The notes under the pieces: model-generated
What the model was told of the DNA's origin: nothing
What the model saw: only the letters and a program-made list of their open reading frames with translations
Database searches by the model: none
Source of the DNA: an uncultured Prevotellaceae bacterium
Lineage (GTDB): Bacteria; Bacteroidota; Bacteroidia; Bacteroidales; Bacteroidaceae
Assembly (NCBI GenBank): GCA_902781315.1
Contig: CACZIT010000003.1
Coordinates: 62,001 to 126,000, forward strand
Length of the DNA: 64,000 bases
Direction: 5' to 3'
Shown: piece by piece, positions 25,391 through 33,337 of the stretch
How the letters are laid out: each line of letters starts with the position of its first letter
How positions within the stretch are numbered: the first letter of the stretch is position 1
Program-made: the position numbers and the translations under genes

Positions 25391-27274
25391 ATGAAGAAGA
25401 CATTGATTTTACTTGCATTGCTGGGCATAGCTGCCATTGCCAGTGCACAACCTCGTCCTAATGCTGACGGTACGGTGACTTTCGAGTATAAGAACGATTC
25501 GGCGAAGACGGTGCTGGTGGACGTGCAGTTTGCCGGCCGCAAGGAGATGACGCGTGGCGAGAACGGCACGTGGAGCGTGACGCTGGGCCCGGTGGCTCCC
25601 GACATGTATCCCTACTGCTACGTGGTGGACGGTGTGAGCGTGATGGACCCGATGAATCCACAGTACTTCCCCAACGAGGGGTTCAAGAACAGCTTGCTGG
25701 AGATTCCCGGCGGTGGCAAGCTGCCGCACGACATCAGGGAGGTGCCGCACGGGCGCATGGAGTACATCCATTACTATTCGAAGACCATCGGCGCCACGAA
25801 CAACGCCATTGTCTATCTGCCGCCCAACTACATGCAGGACATGCAGAAGCGCTACCCGGTGTTCTACCTCATCAGCGGCACGACGGACACGGAGGAGGTG
25901 TACTACAAGGTGGGACGCGTAAACTACATCCTGGACAACCTCCTTGCCGACAAGCAGGCGAAGGAGATGATTGTGGTGCTGCCCTACGGCAATCCGCTGA
26001 AGCTGGTGCCGGCGAAGGCTGCCGAGGCGGGTGGCACACCTCCGACGAAGTTTGGCGGCGATGCTTTCAGCCTGGACCTCGTGAACGACCTGATGCCCTA
26101 CATCGAACAGAACTACCGCACGAAAAACGACCGCGACAGCCGCGCCATCGGCGGTTTCTCGCGTGGCGGCAACCAGGCCCTCTACAACGGACTGAGCCAC
26201 CTCGACAAGTTCAGCTATCTGTGCAGCTACAGCTCATTTACGTCGACCGACATTCCCGATGTCTACGACCAGGCCGAGGAGACGAACAAGAAGATTCACC
26301 TGCTGTGGCTGGGCGTGGGCACCGATGACTTCCTCTACGGCAGCGCCCGCGACTACATGGAGTTTCTCGACCAGAAGGGTATCACGGCAGTGAAGGAGTT
26401 CACGAGCGACAAGTTCGGCCACACGTGGATGAATGCCAAGTATTTCCTGAGCAAGACGTTGCCGCTGCTCTTCAACAAGAAGGCAGCACAGGCGGCGATG
26501 GCCGGTGCCCAGCCTGCTCCTGCTGCCACGGGCGAGGAGAAACCGTTTACGCCTGGCGTGCTGGCACGGATGTTCCCAAGGCCCATCATCTCGCCGGAAT
26601 ACAAGGAGGACGGCATCGTGTTCCGCTTCAAGGCTCCGGAGGCAAGGAAGGTGGAACTGGAGTGCGACGTGCTGGCGAAAAACATTCCTATGGAACGCGA
26701 CAGCGACGGCGTCTGGCAGACGGTGGTGAGGGAGTTTCTCTTCGACACGTTCAGGTATTGCTTCGTGGTTGACGGCACTCGCGTCTGCGACCCCTGCAAC
26801 ATGTATCTGTCGCCCGACGAGGGATTCAAGTTCAGCATTGCCGACAACCCGCGCTCGCCCTTCAACTTTGCCTCGCAGGGCGACATCAAGCATGGCCGCA
26901 CGGGCTATGACCTGGAACGGCAGGAGGCGTGGTACATGTCGCCGATGCCACAGCAGGGGTGGACGATTCCGCGCTTCGTGCAGCTCGTGCCGGGCAAGGG
27001 CGACACGATGGAGAGTTGGTTCAAGGTGGGTGGCGCCGATGCCATCGCCGACCGACTGCTGGCAGAGGGCAAGACAAAGCCGTGCATCATCACCACGAGC
27101 AACATGGACTTCATGCAGCAGAGCGGCATGCCGCAGATGCCGGGTTTCGAACCAAAGGTGCTGCGCGCCGACGACTATCCGACGTGGACTCACCGCCGTC
27201 GGGCACTCATCAAGCTGCTGATAGAGATTGGCAAGGAGCCCGAACCGGAAATGCCGGCCTGGGGAGGATTCTAA
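25391..27274 (+). CDS. Secreted CE1-like esterase with duplicated E-set and degenerate second half
   Basis: 627 residues, signal peptide ILLALLGIAAIASAQ. An N-terminal CBM48/E-set domain (residues ~20-110: VTFEYKNDSAKTVLVDVQF, YPYCYVVDGVSVMDPMN) leads into an alpha/beta-hydrolase of the esterase-D/feruloyl-esterase type. Nucleophile motif is GGFSRGGNQ, the acid is probably in GVGTDDF, and the His is in FGHTWMN. Residues ~400-627 repeat the scheme: a second E-set (VFRFKAPEARKVELECDV, FRYCFVVDGTRVCDPCN), then a short stretch with only fragments of a hydrolase (ESWFKVGGADAIADRLLAEG, PTWTHRRRAL) and no GxSxG. Likely removes acetyl or feruloyl groups from plant xylan outside the cell; substrate inferred. 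Confidence 0.85.
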   Translation: MKKTLILLALLGIAAIASAQPRPNADGTVTFEYKNDSAKTVLVDVQFAGRKEMTRGENGTWSVTLGPVAPDMYPYCYVVDGVSVMDPMNPQYFPNEGFKNSLLEIPGGGKLPHDIREVPHGRMEYIHYYSKTIGATNNAIVYLPPNYMQDMQKRYPVFYLISGTTDTEEVYYKVGRVNYILDNLLADKQAKEMIVVLPYGNPLKLVPAKAAEAGGTPPTKFGGDAFSLDLVNDLMPYIEQNYRTKNDRDSRAIGGFSRGGNQALYNGLSHLDKFSYLCSYSSFTSTDIPDVYDQAEETNKKIHLLWLGVGTDDFLYGSARDYMEFLDQKGITAVKEFTSDKFGHTWMNAKYFLSKTLPLLFNKKAAQAAMAGAQPAPAATGEEKPFTPGVLARMFPRPIISPEYKEDGIVFRFKAPEARKVELECDVLAKNIPMERDSDGVWQTVVREFLFDTFRYCFVVDGTRVCDPCNMYLSPDEGFKFSIADNPRSPFNFASQGDIKHGRTGYDLERQEAWYMSPMPQQGWTIPRFVQLVPGKGDTMESWFKVGGADAIADRLLAEGKTKPCIITTSNMDFMQQSGMPQMPGFEPKVLRADDYPTWTHRRRALIKLLIEIGKEPEPEMPAWGGF

Positions 27275-27278
27275 GAGA

Positions 27279-27527
27279 ATGGAAGAAAGACAAGCAAAGG
27301 GACAACAGGAGGCCGTCGCAGCGGTGCTTCTGATGGTGAGCCTGAGTCATCTGTTGAACGACATGTTCCAATCGGTGATACCCGCCATCTACCCCATGCT
27401 GAAAGAGGCGCTGGGGCTAAGTTTCCTGCAGATTGGCGCCATCACGCTGACCAACCAACTCACCTCGTCGCTGCTGCAGCCGCTGGTGGGCATCGTAACC
27501 TATTGGCTGCCAAACATCAAGGAGTGA
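27279..27527 (+). pseudogene. 5' remnant of a fosmidomycin-resistance-type MFS transporter
   Basis: Only 82 residues. LSHLLNDMFQSVIPAIYPML and FLQIGAITLTNQLTSSLLQP match the first helices of Fsr-type exporters (about 400 residues). The reading frame stops after WLPNIKE, and the downstream DNA (27528-27590) shows no continuation in other frames that I can find. Probably the product of an internal deletion. It starts 5 bases after the esterase stop, so it is still transcribed with it. Confidence 0.75.
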
Positions 27528-27590
27528 CTTCCTGTCTGACACACACCGCAGAAAAGTGCAGGCCGATTTGGCTGTTTCGTTGGAAATGCT

Positions 27591-27598
27591 TAACTTTG
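27591..27598 (+). promoter_or_regulatory. -7 promoter box before membrane protein gene
   Basis: TAACTTTG with TTTG at 27567-27570 twenty bases upstream, 25 bases ahead of the ATG at 27623. Confidence 0.75.
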
Positions 27599-27622
27599 CA
27601 ACAACAAAGAAAGGAAACGAAA

Positions 27623-28141
27623 ATGAACAAGAACAGAAAATGGATATGGCTTGCCGCCATTGTACTTGTGGCGGTGCTGACAGCCGTGCTGGTCTATGGC
27701 ATCAGAACCGACCAGAAATTCCTGAGCCTGCTGGCAGGCATTGTCATTCCGATGGTTCTAGGATGGATGATTCCGAAATGGAAGGACTCCGAGGTGACTG
27801 TAGCCAGAGAGAAAGTCCAGCCGCAACAGACCGTTGACAATCTCATTGCACGCTATGGCGAACCGAGCAACGTCATCCTGCTGAATGCCGCAAAAGGCAA
27901 CGACCCTGAAGGTGTCGTGCTGGTCTATGACGACCGCAACCTGCTGATTGTCAACGGAAAGGAAGTAAGAAAACAAGACATTGCAGACGTAACGTTCAAC
28001 AATGCCGCCATAGCCTATACGCCGAACTACTATCAGGTGCTGCTGACATTACGCGACAAGCAACCCTCGATTCATCTTTATGTGGGTTACGACCTTGAGT
28101 TGGCACGAGAGATTACAGAAGAAATCAGAAATAGCCTGTAA
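27623..28141 (+). CDS. Membrane-anchored protein of unknown function
   Basis: 172 residues. Two N-terminal membrane spans (IWLAAIVLVAVLTAVLVYGI and LLAGIVIPMVLGWMI) are followed by a ~120-residue soluble domain with alternating strands (VILLNAAKGNDPEGVVLVYD, RNLLIVNGKEVRKQDIADV, YYQVLLTLRDKQPSIHLYVG). The last part resembles a small PH-like or SH3-like fold by pattern only. The family is not recognised. It shares its promoter with the thioesterase 8 bases downstream. Confidence 0.75.
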   Translation: MNKNRKWIWLAAIVLVAVLTAVLVYGIRTDQKFLSLLAGIVIPMVLGWMIPKWKDSEVTVAREKVQPQQTVDNLIARYGEPSNVILLNAAKGNDPEGVVLVYDDRNLLIVNGKEVRKQDIADVTFNNAAIAYTPNYYQVLLTLRDKQPSIHLYVGYDLELAREITEEIRNSL

Positions 28142-28149
28142 AAAGAGAA

Positions 28150-28563
28150 ATGAAACAGATTGACTATATTTTTGAAACCGAAATGGAGGTGCGCGACTAC
28201 GAGTGCGACATCGAAGGCATTGTGAACAATGCCAACTACCTGCATTACACAGAGCACACACGCCATCTGTTTCTGCGCAGTCTGGGCGTAAGTTTCGCCA
28301 AGCTGCACGAACAAGGCACCGATGCCGTCGTGGCCCGTATGGAACTGAAGTTCAAGACCCCGTTGCGCTGCGACGACATCTTCGTGTCGAAGCTCTGGCT
28401 GACGAAGGAGGGCATCAAGTACGTGTTCCATCAGGACATCTTCCGAAAGGCTGACGGCCGTCTGTGCTTCCACGGCGACATCGAGTTGGTATGCCTCGTC
28501 AACGGTCGTCTGAGCGGTTCGCCAGACTACGATGCGGCGTTTGCGCCGTTTGTCACTAAATAA
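28150..28563 (+). CDS. 4HBT hot-dog acyl-CoA thioesterase
   Basis: 137 residues, YbgC/FadM-like size. The active-site segment VRDYECDIEGIVNNANYLHY follows the family pattern (VR-x-x-D-x-x-G-x-V-x-x-x-x-Y), with Asp as probable catalytic residue. EHTRHLFLRSLG and FKTPLRCDDIFVSKLWL are also typical. Hydrolyses acyl- or hydroxybenzoyl-CoA in the cytoplasm; substrate undetermined. Its 3' end overlaps the convergent MATE gene by 37 bases. Confidence 0.88.
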   Translation: MKQIDYIFETEMEVRDYECDIEGIVNNANYLHYTEHTRHLFLRSLGVSFAKLHEQGTDAVVARMELKFKTPLRCDDIFVSKLWLTKEGIKYVFHQDIFRKADGRLCFHGDIELVCLVNGRLSGSPDYDAAFAPFVTK

Positions 28564-29801
28564 ACGTGCTGCACCACTCCTCTCAGCACCAGATAGGCGA
28601 TGAGAGCGAGCCATAAGGCATGGTTGCCACAGACGGGGAACAAGAGAAAGTAGAGAACGAAGAACGCTGCCGTGGCAATGGCGCAGGAGATGAGCATGCC
28701 ACGCGTGAGCAGCATGCCTACGAAGATGCCGTCGTAGACAAAGGCGGCCATGCCTGCCAAAGGAATGAGCAGAGCCCACGGCAGATATGCCATGGCGGCA
28801 TCGACAACCCTGGCTTCGTCGGTGAGCAATGAGAGGAAGCCCCGTCCACCCAACGTATAGACTACTGTGAACAGCACCACCATCAGCCATCCCCAGCGGA
28901 AGAGGTGACGAACAACCTCACCCGACCTTCTACCACACAGCGCTTCGCCGGCATTGGCAAAGCCATCCATCACGTAGGAAAACAGCGTGAAGAACGTCAT
29001 CAGCAGGGTGTTCACGGAGAGCATCAGGTCGCTTTGTCGCGCTCCAGCCGAAGTAAAAAACAGATTGACCGCCACCAAGCAAAGCGTGCGCAGAAACAGG
29101 TCGCGGTTAACATGGAAAAGGGAGGAACTTTCCCCCACACCTCCCCTCCTGCGGAGGAGCCGAGGGAGGTTTCCCCTTCGGAGGAGTCTGGGGAGGTTTC
29201 CCCACGCCATCGCTGCACCACTCCACTGAGCAAAGAGCGTGCCCAAGGCAACACCTTCAATTTGCATCTTCAGACCGAACACCAACACCAGCGACGCCAC
29301 GATGTTGATCAGGTTTTGTGTAATGGAAATTACCATTGGTGTGCGGGTGTCCTTCCTACCGATAAACCAGCCCGTCATCACGTAGAGGCTCAGCATGGCA
29401 GGCGCTCCCCAGATGCAGATGCTGAAATACGAACGCACGTAAGCAGCCACCTCGTCCGATGGCCCCATCAGCCATATCGAGAGCCAACGTAGGGGCAACT
29501 GCAAGATGAGGAAACCAATAGCTATGAGCAGTGCCAAACGAAGGTAACGATGGAGGACCTCCCCTGCCGCAGAGGGTGTATTTGCCGTCATGCCCGTCGT
29601 GCCCATACGCAGAAAACCCATAAGCCAATACATGACGTTGAAAATCATCGAACCAACGGCAATGGCGCCTATCATGGTCTCGTTGCCGATGTGGCCTACG
29701 ATGGACAGGTCGACCAATCCCAGTAGTGGCACGGTGACATTCGTCACGATTGATGGCACCGCCAACCGCAGTATTTCCTTATCCCAACTGCTTATTTTCA
29801 T
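28527..29801 (-). CDS. MATE-family efflux transporter
   Basis: 424 residues, about 12 membrane helices, of the DinF/MATE group that exports drugs or metabolites in exchange for Na+ or H+. Typical features are LAVPSIVTNVTVPLLGLVDL, HIGNETMIGAIAVGSMIF and MGFLRMGTTG. Between helices 6 and 7 lies an odd stretch (GNLPRLLRRGNLPRLLRRRG) encoded by a duplicated palindromic element at 29128-29210, in frame. Its start codon overlaps the stop of the symporter gene (four bases). The 3' end overlaps the thioesterase gene by 37 bases, so a shared bidirectional 3' end is likely. Confidence 0.9.
   Translation of the reverse strand: MKISSWDKEILRLAVPSIVTNVTVPLLGLVDLSIVGHIGNETMIGAIAVGSMIFNVMYWLMGFLRMGTTGMTANTPSAAGEVLHRYLRLALLIAIGFLILQLPLRWLSIWLMGPSDEVAAYVRSYFSICIWGAPAMLSLYVMTGWFIGRKDTRTPMVISITQNLINIVASLVLVFGLKMQIEGVALGTLFAQWSGAAMAWGNLPRLLRRGNLPRLLRRRGGVGESSSLFHVNRDLFLRTLCLVAVNLFFTSAGARQSDLMLSVNTLLMTFFTLFSYVMDGFANAGEALCGRRSGEVVRHLFRWGWLMVVLFTVVYTLGGRGFLSLLTDEARVVDAAMAYLPWALLIPLAGMAAFVYDGIFVGMLLTRGMLISCAIATAAFFVLYFLLFPVCGNHALWLALIAYLVLRGVVQHVYLVTNGANAAS
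29128..29210. repeat. Duplicated palindromic element inside MATE gene
   Basis: CACACCTCCCCTCCTGCGGAG-GAGCCGAGGGAGG followed by a second copy GGAGGAGTCTGGGGAGG. It translates as two GNLPRLLRR repeats. Confidence 0.8.
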
Positions 29802-31270
29802 TTACGCTTACCGTGAAACTGTTTAGCCAGCAGAAAGCCGACAAGGAAAATAGTGATGGTACCGAAGACAATGGCGAGATATTCGTGAATACCGCTATCG
29901 CCAAGCGATATCCAAGCGATGACGAGGAAGCCGCAGACGACGCCAATGGCGGCATCAACGTTTCGTACCTTCTGCGAAATGAATCCCAGCAGGAACAGCC
30001 CAAGCATGCCCCCAGAGAAGATGCTCGAGAGCTTCCACCACGAGTCGAGGATGCTGTCGACATCCACCAGCGCCAACGCCACCGTCATGCCCAGCAAGCC
30101 GATGATGATGCTTGAGAGGCGGAGAAAAGAAACCTCTCCCGACCTCCCCGAGGGGGAGGAGGGCCGTCCGGCATCAGATTTCATCTTAATTTTCTGATAG
30201 AAATCACACAGTACCACCGTCGCACCCGAGGTGATGCTGGTCGAAACCGTGCTCATACCGGCTGCAAAGATGCTGGCCACAAGCAGCCCCGTCAGCCCCG
30301 TGGGCAGGACGTTGACGATGAAATACGGGAACACCTCATCGCCTTTGACTCCTACCCCCAGCCCCTCCCTAAAGGGAAGGGAGGCATTGTAATAGCTCCA
30401 CAGGGCCGTACCAATGAGGAAGAACACGGCCGAAACGGGTATGAACAGGTAGCCGCCGAAGAGAGCCGAAAAGCGGGCCTCGCTATCCGACTTCGCTGCA
30501 TGGTAGCGCTGCACGTAGTTTTGGTCGATGCCGTAGTTCTGCAGGTTGGTGAAAATGCCGTAGATGAGGCACACCCAAAACGTACTTTCACTGAGCGTCG
30601 AAAGCGAGAACGAACCCAACGAGAACTTGTCGGCCTGCCACGCCACACGCAAGGACTCGACGGGGCCTCCGGGGTATGAGAACCATAGGATGAACAGGCA
30701 GATGACTGCCCCACCAATCATGATAAAACCCTGAATGGCATCGGCCCAAATCACTCCCTTCACGCCGCCCAGCATAGAATAGAAGATGATGGCAACGCTC
30801 GTCACGACGATCACCACGCGAATGTCCCAGCCCAGCAGCAGGTTCATGGGTAGCGCCAGCAAGTAGACGATGGTTCCAATACGCGCAATCTGCGTGAGCA
30901 GGTAGCACGCCGAGGCATACCAGCGAGCCCAAAGCCCGAAGCGCTCTTCCAGGAACGAATAGGCCGAGACGCTAGTCTGCTTCCTGTAGAACGGGACAAA
31001 CCACTTCGCTGCCGCCCACGAGGCAATAGGAATCGAGAGCGAGAACACGAAAGCGTTCCAGTTGGCATCAAAAGCCTTGCCGGGATACCCCAAATAGCTG
31101 ATGCTGCTGACGTAGGTTGAGAAGATTGACATACCCACCACCCACCCGGGCAGCGAGCGTCCGGCAGAAGTGAAGTCATCGGCCGTTGCTTTTCTACTGT
31201 AGAAAGATGCTCCCAGCAGCACGATGCCGCCGGTGAAAACGAAGAATATAATCAGATCAATAATGTTCAT
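29798..31270 (-). CDS. Sodium:solute symporter (SSS family)
   Basis: 490 residues, ~13 helices, of the SGLT/sialic-acid-transporter type, taking up a sugar, sialic acid or similar solute with Na+. Typical segments: AGRSLPGWVVGMSIFSTYVS, SISYLGYPGKAFDANW, LGGVKGVIWADAIQ, QNYVQRYHAAKS, VASIFAAGMSTVSTSI. Two loops hold in-frame palindromic element sequence: ASLPFREGLGVGVKG (30345-30390) and DAGRPSSPSGRSGEV (30125-30170). It is followed with a 4-base overlap by the MATE gene. The substrate cannot be read from sequence. No -7 box was found ahead of it; the intergenic space upstream is occupied by a composite element. Confidence 0.9.
   Translation of the reverse strand: MNIIDLIIFFVFTGGIVLLGASFYSRKATADDFTSAGRSLPGWVVGMSIFSTYVSSISYLGYPGKAFDANWNAFVFSLSIPIASWAAAKWFVPFYRKQTSVSAYSFLEERFGLWARWYASACYLLTQIARIGTIVYLLALPMNLLLGWDIRVVIVVTSVAIIFYSMLGGVKGVIWADAIQGFIMIGGAVICLFILWFSYPGGPVESLRVAWQADKFSLGSFSLSTLSESTFWVCLIYGIFTNLQNYGIDQNYVQRYHAAKSDSEARFSALFGGYLFIPVSAVFFLIGTALWSYYNASLPFREGLGVGVKGDEVFPYFIVNVLPTGLTGLLVASIFAAGMSTVSTSITSGATVVLCDFYQKIKMKSDAGRPSSPSGRSGEVSFLRLSSIIIGLLGMTVALALVDVDSILDSWWKLSSIFSGGMLGLFLLGFISQKVRNVDAAIGVVCGFLVIAWISLGDSGIHEYLAIVFGTITIFLVGFLLAKQFHGKRK
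30125..30170. repeat. Palindromic element in symporter gene (a)
   Basis: CCTCTCCCGACCTCCCCGAG-GGGGAGGAGGG, in frame in a cytoplasmic-type loop. Confidence 0.65.
30345..30390. repeat. Palindromic element in symporter gene (b)
   Basis: CCCCCAGCCCCTCCCTAAAG-GGAAGGGAGG, in frame as SLPFREGLGVG in a loop between helices. Confidence 0.7.
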
Positions 31271-31271
31271 A

Positions 31272-31408
31272 ATAAAAGAAGACCCACCCCCTGCCCCTCC
31301 CTATAGGGCGGGGAGTGATTAGAGAGTTGTATGAAGTGTCTTTTTCTTCATGTTGAAGAGAGTATCCACTCCCCGCCCTATAGGGAGGGGCCGGGGGGTG
31401 GGTCTTTT
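31272..31408. repeat. Intergenic composite palindromic element
   Basis: CCCCTCCCTATAGGGCGGGG, a ~55-base core, then CCCCGCCCTATAGGGAGGGG and CCGGGGGGTGGG. This is an intergenic copy of the arm-core-arm unit inserted in ligA and the ABC gene. It fills the gap between the symporter start and the ABC gene stop. Confidence 0.85.
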
Positions 31409-33271
31409 TCACGACAGCAGCGACGTATCGCCCGTATAGAGTTGGTAATACTTACCCCGCAGGCGAATGAGTTCGTCGTGTGAGCCCTGCTCGATGATAC
31501 GCCCGTGGTCGAGTACCACGATGAGGTCGGCATTGCGGACTGTCGACAGGCGGTGGGCAATGACGAACGTCGTACGCCCACGCATGATACTGTCCATACC
31601 CCGCTGTACAAGCTGTTCGGTATGTGTGTCGATGCTCGAGGTGGCCTCGTCGAGGATGAGCACGCGCGGGTTGGCCACAGCGGCACGAGCGATGGCCAGC
31701 AACTGGCGCTCACCTGCCGAAAGGTTGCCGCCGTCGCCGCTGAGCATGGTGTCGTAGCCCTGTGCCAATCGGCGTATGAAGTCGTCGGCCCCCACCAGTC
31801 GGGCAGCCTCGCGACACTCTTCGTCAGTGGCGTCAAGTCGTCCGTAACGTATGTTGTCGAGCACACTGGCCGTGAACAGGTGTGTCTCCTGCAGCACAAT
31901 ACTCATCGAACGCCTCAGCGACTCCAGTCGGATGTCGTTCACGTTAATTCCGTCGTAGAACAAGTCGCCCTTGCCCTCCTCCACATTATAAAATCGGTTG
32001 ATGAGGTTGATGATCGTCGTTTTACCGGCACCCGTTCCTCCCACGAAAGCAATCTTCTGGCCAGGCATAGTATTGATGTTGATGTCGAAGAGCACCTGCT
32101 TCTCAGGCACATAGCCGAAGTTGACGTGGCGGAAGTCCACATCGCCCAGCACAGGAGACCCATCCCCCAATGTCTTGTTGCCGTCGTCCTTCTCGGGTTC
32201 GGCATCCATCAGGCGGAACACGCGCTCAGCACCTACCGAGGCATTGAGCACGGAGTTGATCTGTTGCGACACGTGCGAGATGGGCTGCGTGAAACTCTTG
32301 TTCAACTGTAGGAAGGCAACAATGGTGCCAAGAGTGATGGAGAACTGGACGTTGGCTATAGAGAAGTGCCCCAGCGCCAACGAAGCTCCCACCACGGCTA
32401 TGAGCACATAGCCCAGCTGACCGAGGTTTCCATTCACGGGCATCACAATACTGGCAATGCGGTTGGCATTGCAGGCCGACGACCGCAACTGCTCGTTGAT
32501 GCGCTCAAAGTCGCTGATTGCCTGCTCCTCGTGGCAGAACGTCTTCACGACCTTCTGCCCCGTCATCATCTCCTCGATGAAGCCGTTCACGCCAGCCAGC
32601 GACTCCTGCTGCGTGCGAAAATAGCCGCGCGACCACTTGCCCAGCTGCGTGGTGGCAATCGACATGAGCACGGCAATGAAGATGCTCACCAGCGTGAGCG
32701 GAACACTCAGCACGAGCATCGAGGTGAACGTCACGACGATGGTGATGAGCGAGTTGAACACTTGTGCCATACTCGTCGAGATGACCTGCCGCAGCGAGTC
32801 TACATCGTTGGTGTAGGTCGACATCATCTCGCCGTGCGAGTGGGTGTCAAAGTAACTGAGTGGCAGCCGCTCCATGCGCTCGAAGAGTTGCTTGCGCAGT
32901 CGCAGCTGAGTGCCCTGCGAGACGTAGATCATCAGTCTATTGTAGGTATAGGAGCAGATGACGCCCAACAGCAGCACGAGACCGAGCTTGAAAAGGGCTT
33001 GCAGGAGTGAGGCATATTGAGGATTGTCGACCTGCGTGAGTGGCACCACGTAGTCGTCGATGAGTGTACGGGTGAACAGCGTTGATGCCAGCGACGTCAC
33101 AGACGAGATGGCGATGCACACCAACACCGTGAGCACCATCCACTTATAGTGCTCCAGTACCAGTCGCAAGAGCCTGAGCAGTGTTGACCTTTGTTCTTTA
33201 TTCATCTTCTGGAAGCCTGCCTGAGCCCGTTGCCCAGGTCCTCCACCTCTATTGAAATTGGGTTGGCGCAT
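31409..33271 (-). CDS. ABC exporter half-transporter (second of pair)
   Basis: 620 residues from the ATG at 33271. A six-helix ABC_membrane domain (LVLEHYKWMVLTVLVCIAIS, ELFSHG-type TYNRLMIYVSQGTQLRLRK) is fused to a nucleotide-binding domain: Walker A GGTGAGKTT, signature LSAGERQLL, Walker B RVLILDEATSS, H-loop IAHRLSTV. It follows the other half-transporter by 66 bases on the same strand, as in MdlA/MdlB- or LmrCD-type heterodimers, so the two probably form one exporter of lipids, peptides or drugs. In this subunit the Glu after Walker B is present. Confidence 0.92.
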   Translation of the reverse strand: MRQPNFNRGGGPGQRAQAGFQKMNKEQRSTLLRLLRLVLEHYKWMVLTVLVCIAISSVTSLASTLFTRTLIDDYVVPLTQVDNPQYASLLQALFKLGLVLLLGVICSYTYNRLMIYVSQGTQLRLRKQLFERMERLPLSYFDTHSHGEMMSTYTNDVDSLRQVISTSMAQVFNSLITIVVTFTSMLVLSVPLTLVSIFIAVLMSIATTQLGKWSRGYFRTQQESLAGVNGFIEEMMTGQKVVKTFCHEEQAISDFERINEQLRSSACNANRIASIVMPVNGNLGQLGYVLIAVVGASLALGHFSIANVQFSITLGTIVAFLQLNKSFTQPISHVSQQINSVLNASVGAERVFRLMDAEPEKDDGNKTLGDGSPVLGDVDFRHVNFGYVPEKQVLFDININTMPGQKIAFVGGTGAGKTTIINLINRFYNVEEGKGDLFYDGINVNDIRLESLRRSMSIVLQETHLFTASVLDNIRYGRLDATDEECREAARLVGADDFIRRLAQGYDTMLSGDGGNLSAGERQLLAIARAAVANPRVLILDEATSSIDTHTEQLVQRGMDSIMRGRTTFVIAHRLSTVRNADLIVVLDHGRIIEQGSHDELIRLRGKYYQLYTGDTSLLS

Positions 33272-33337
33272 GATGATGATTTTCTGATTTACATTTTTAT
33301 GGATTTCGCTACCACGAATGGCAAGGATTCTCAATTT

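Noticed and set aside
25409-26200. 263-codon leftward frame opposite the esterase
   Set aside because: Antisense shadow; the plus-strand frame has signal peptide and catalytic motifs.
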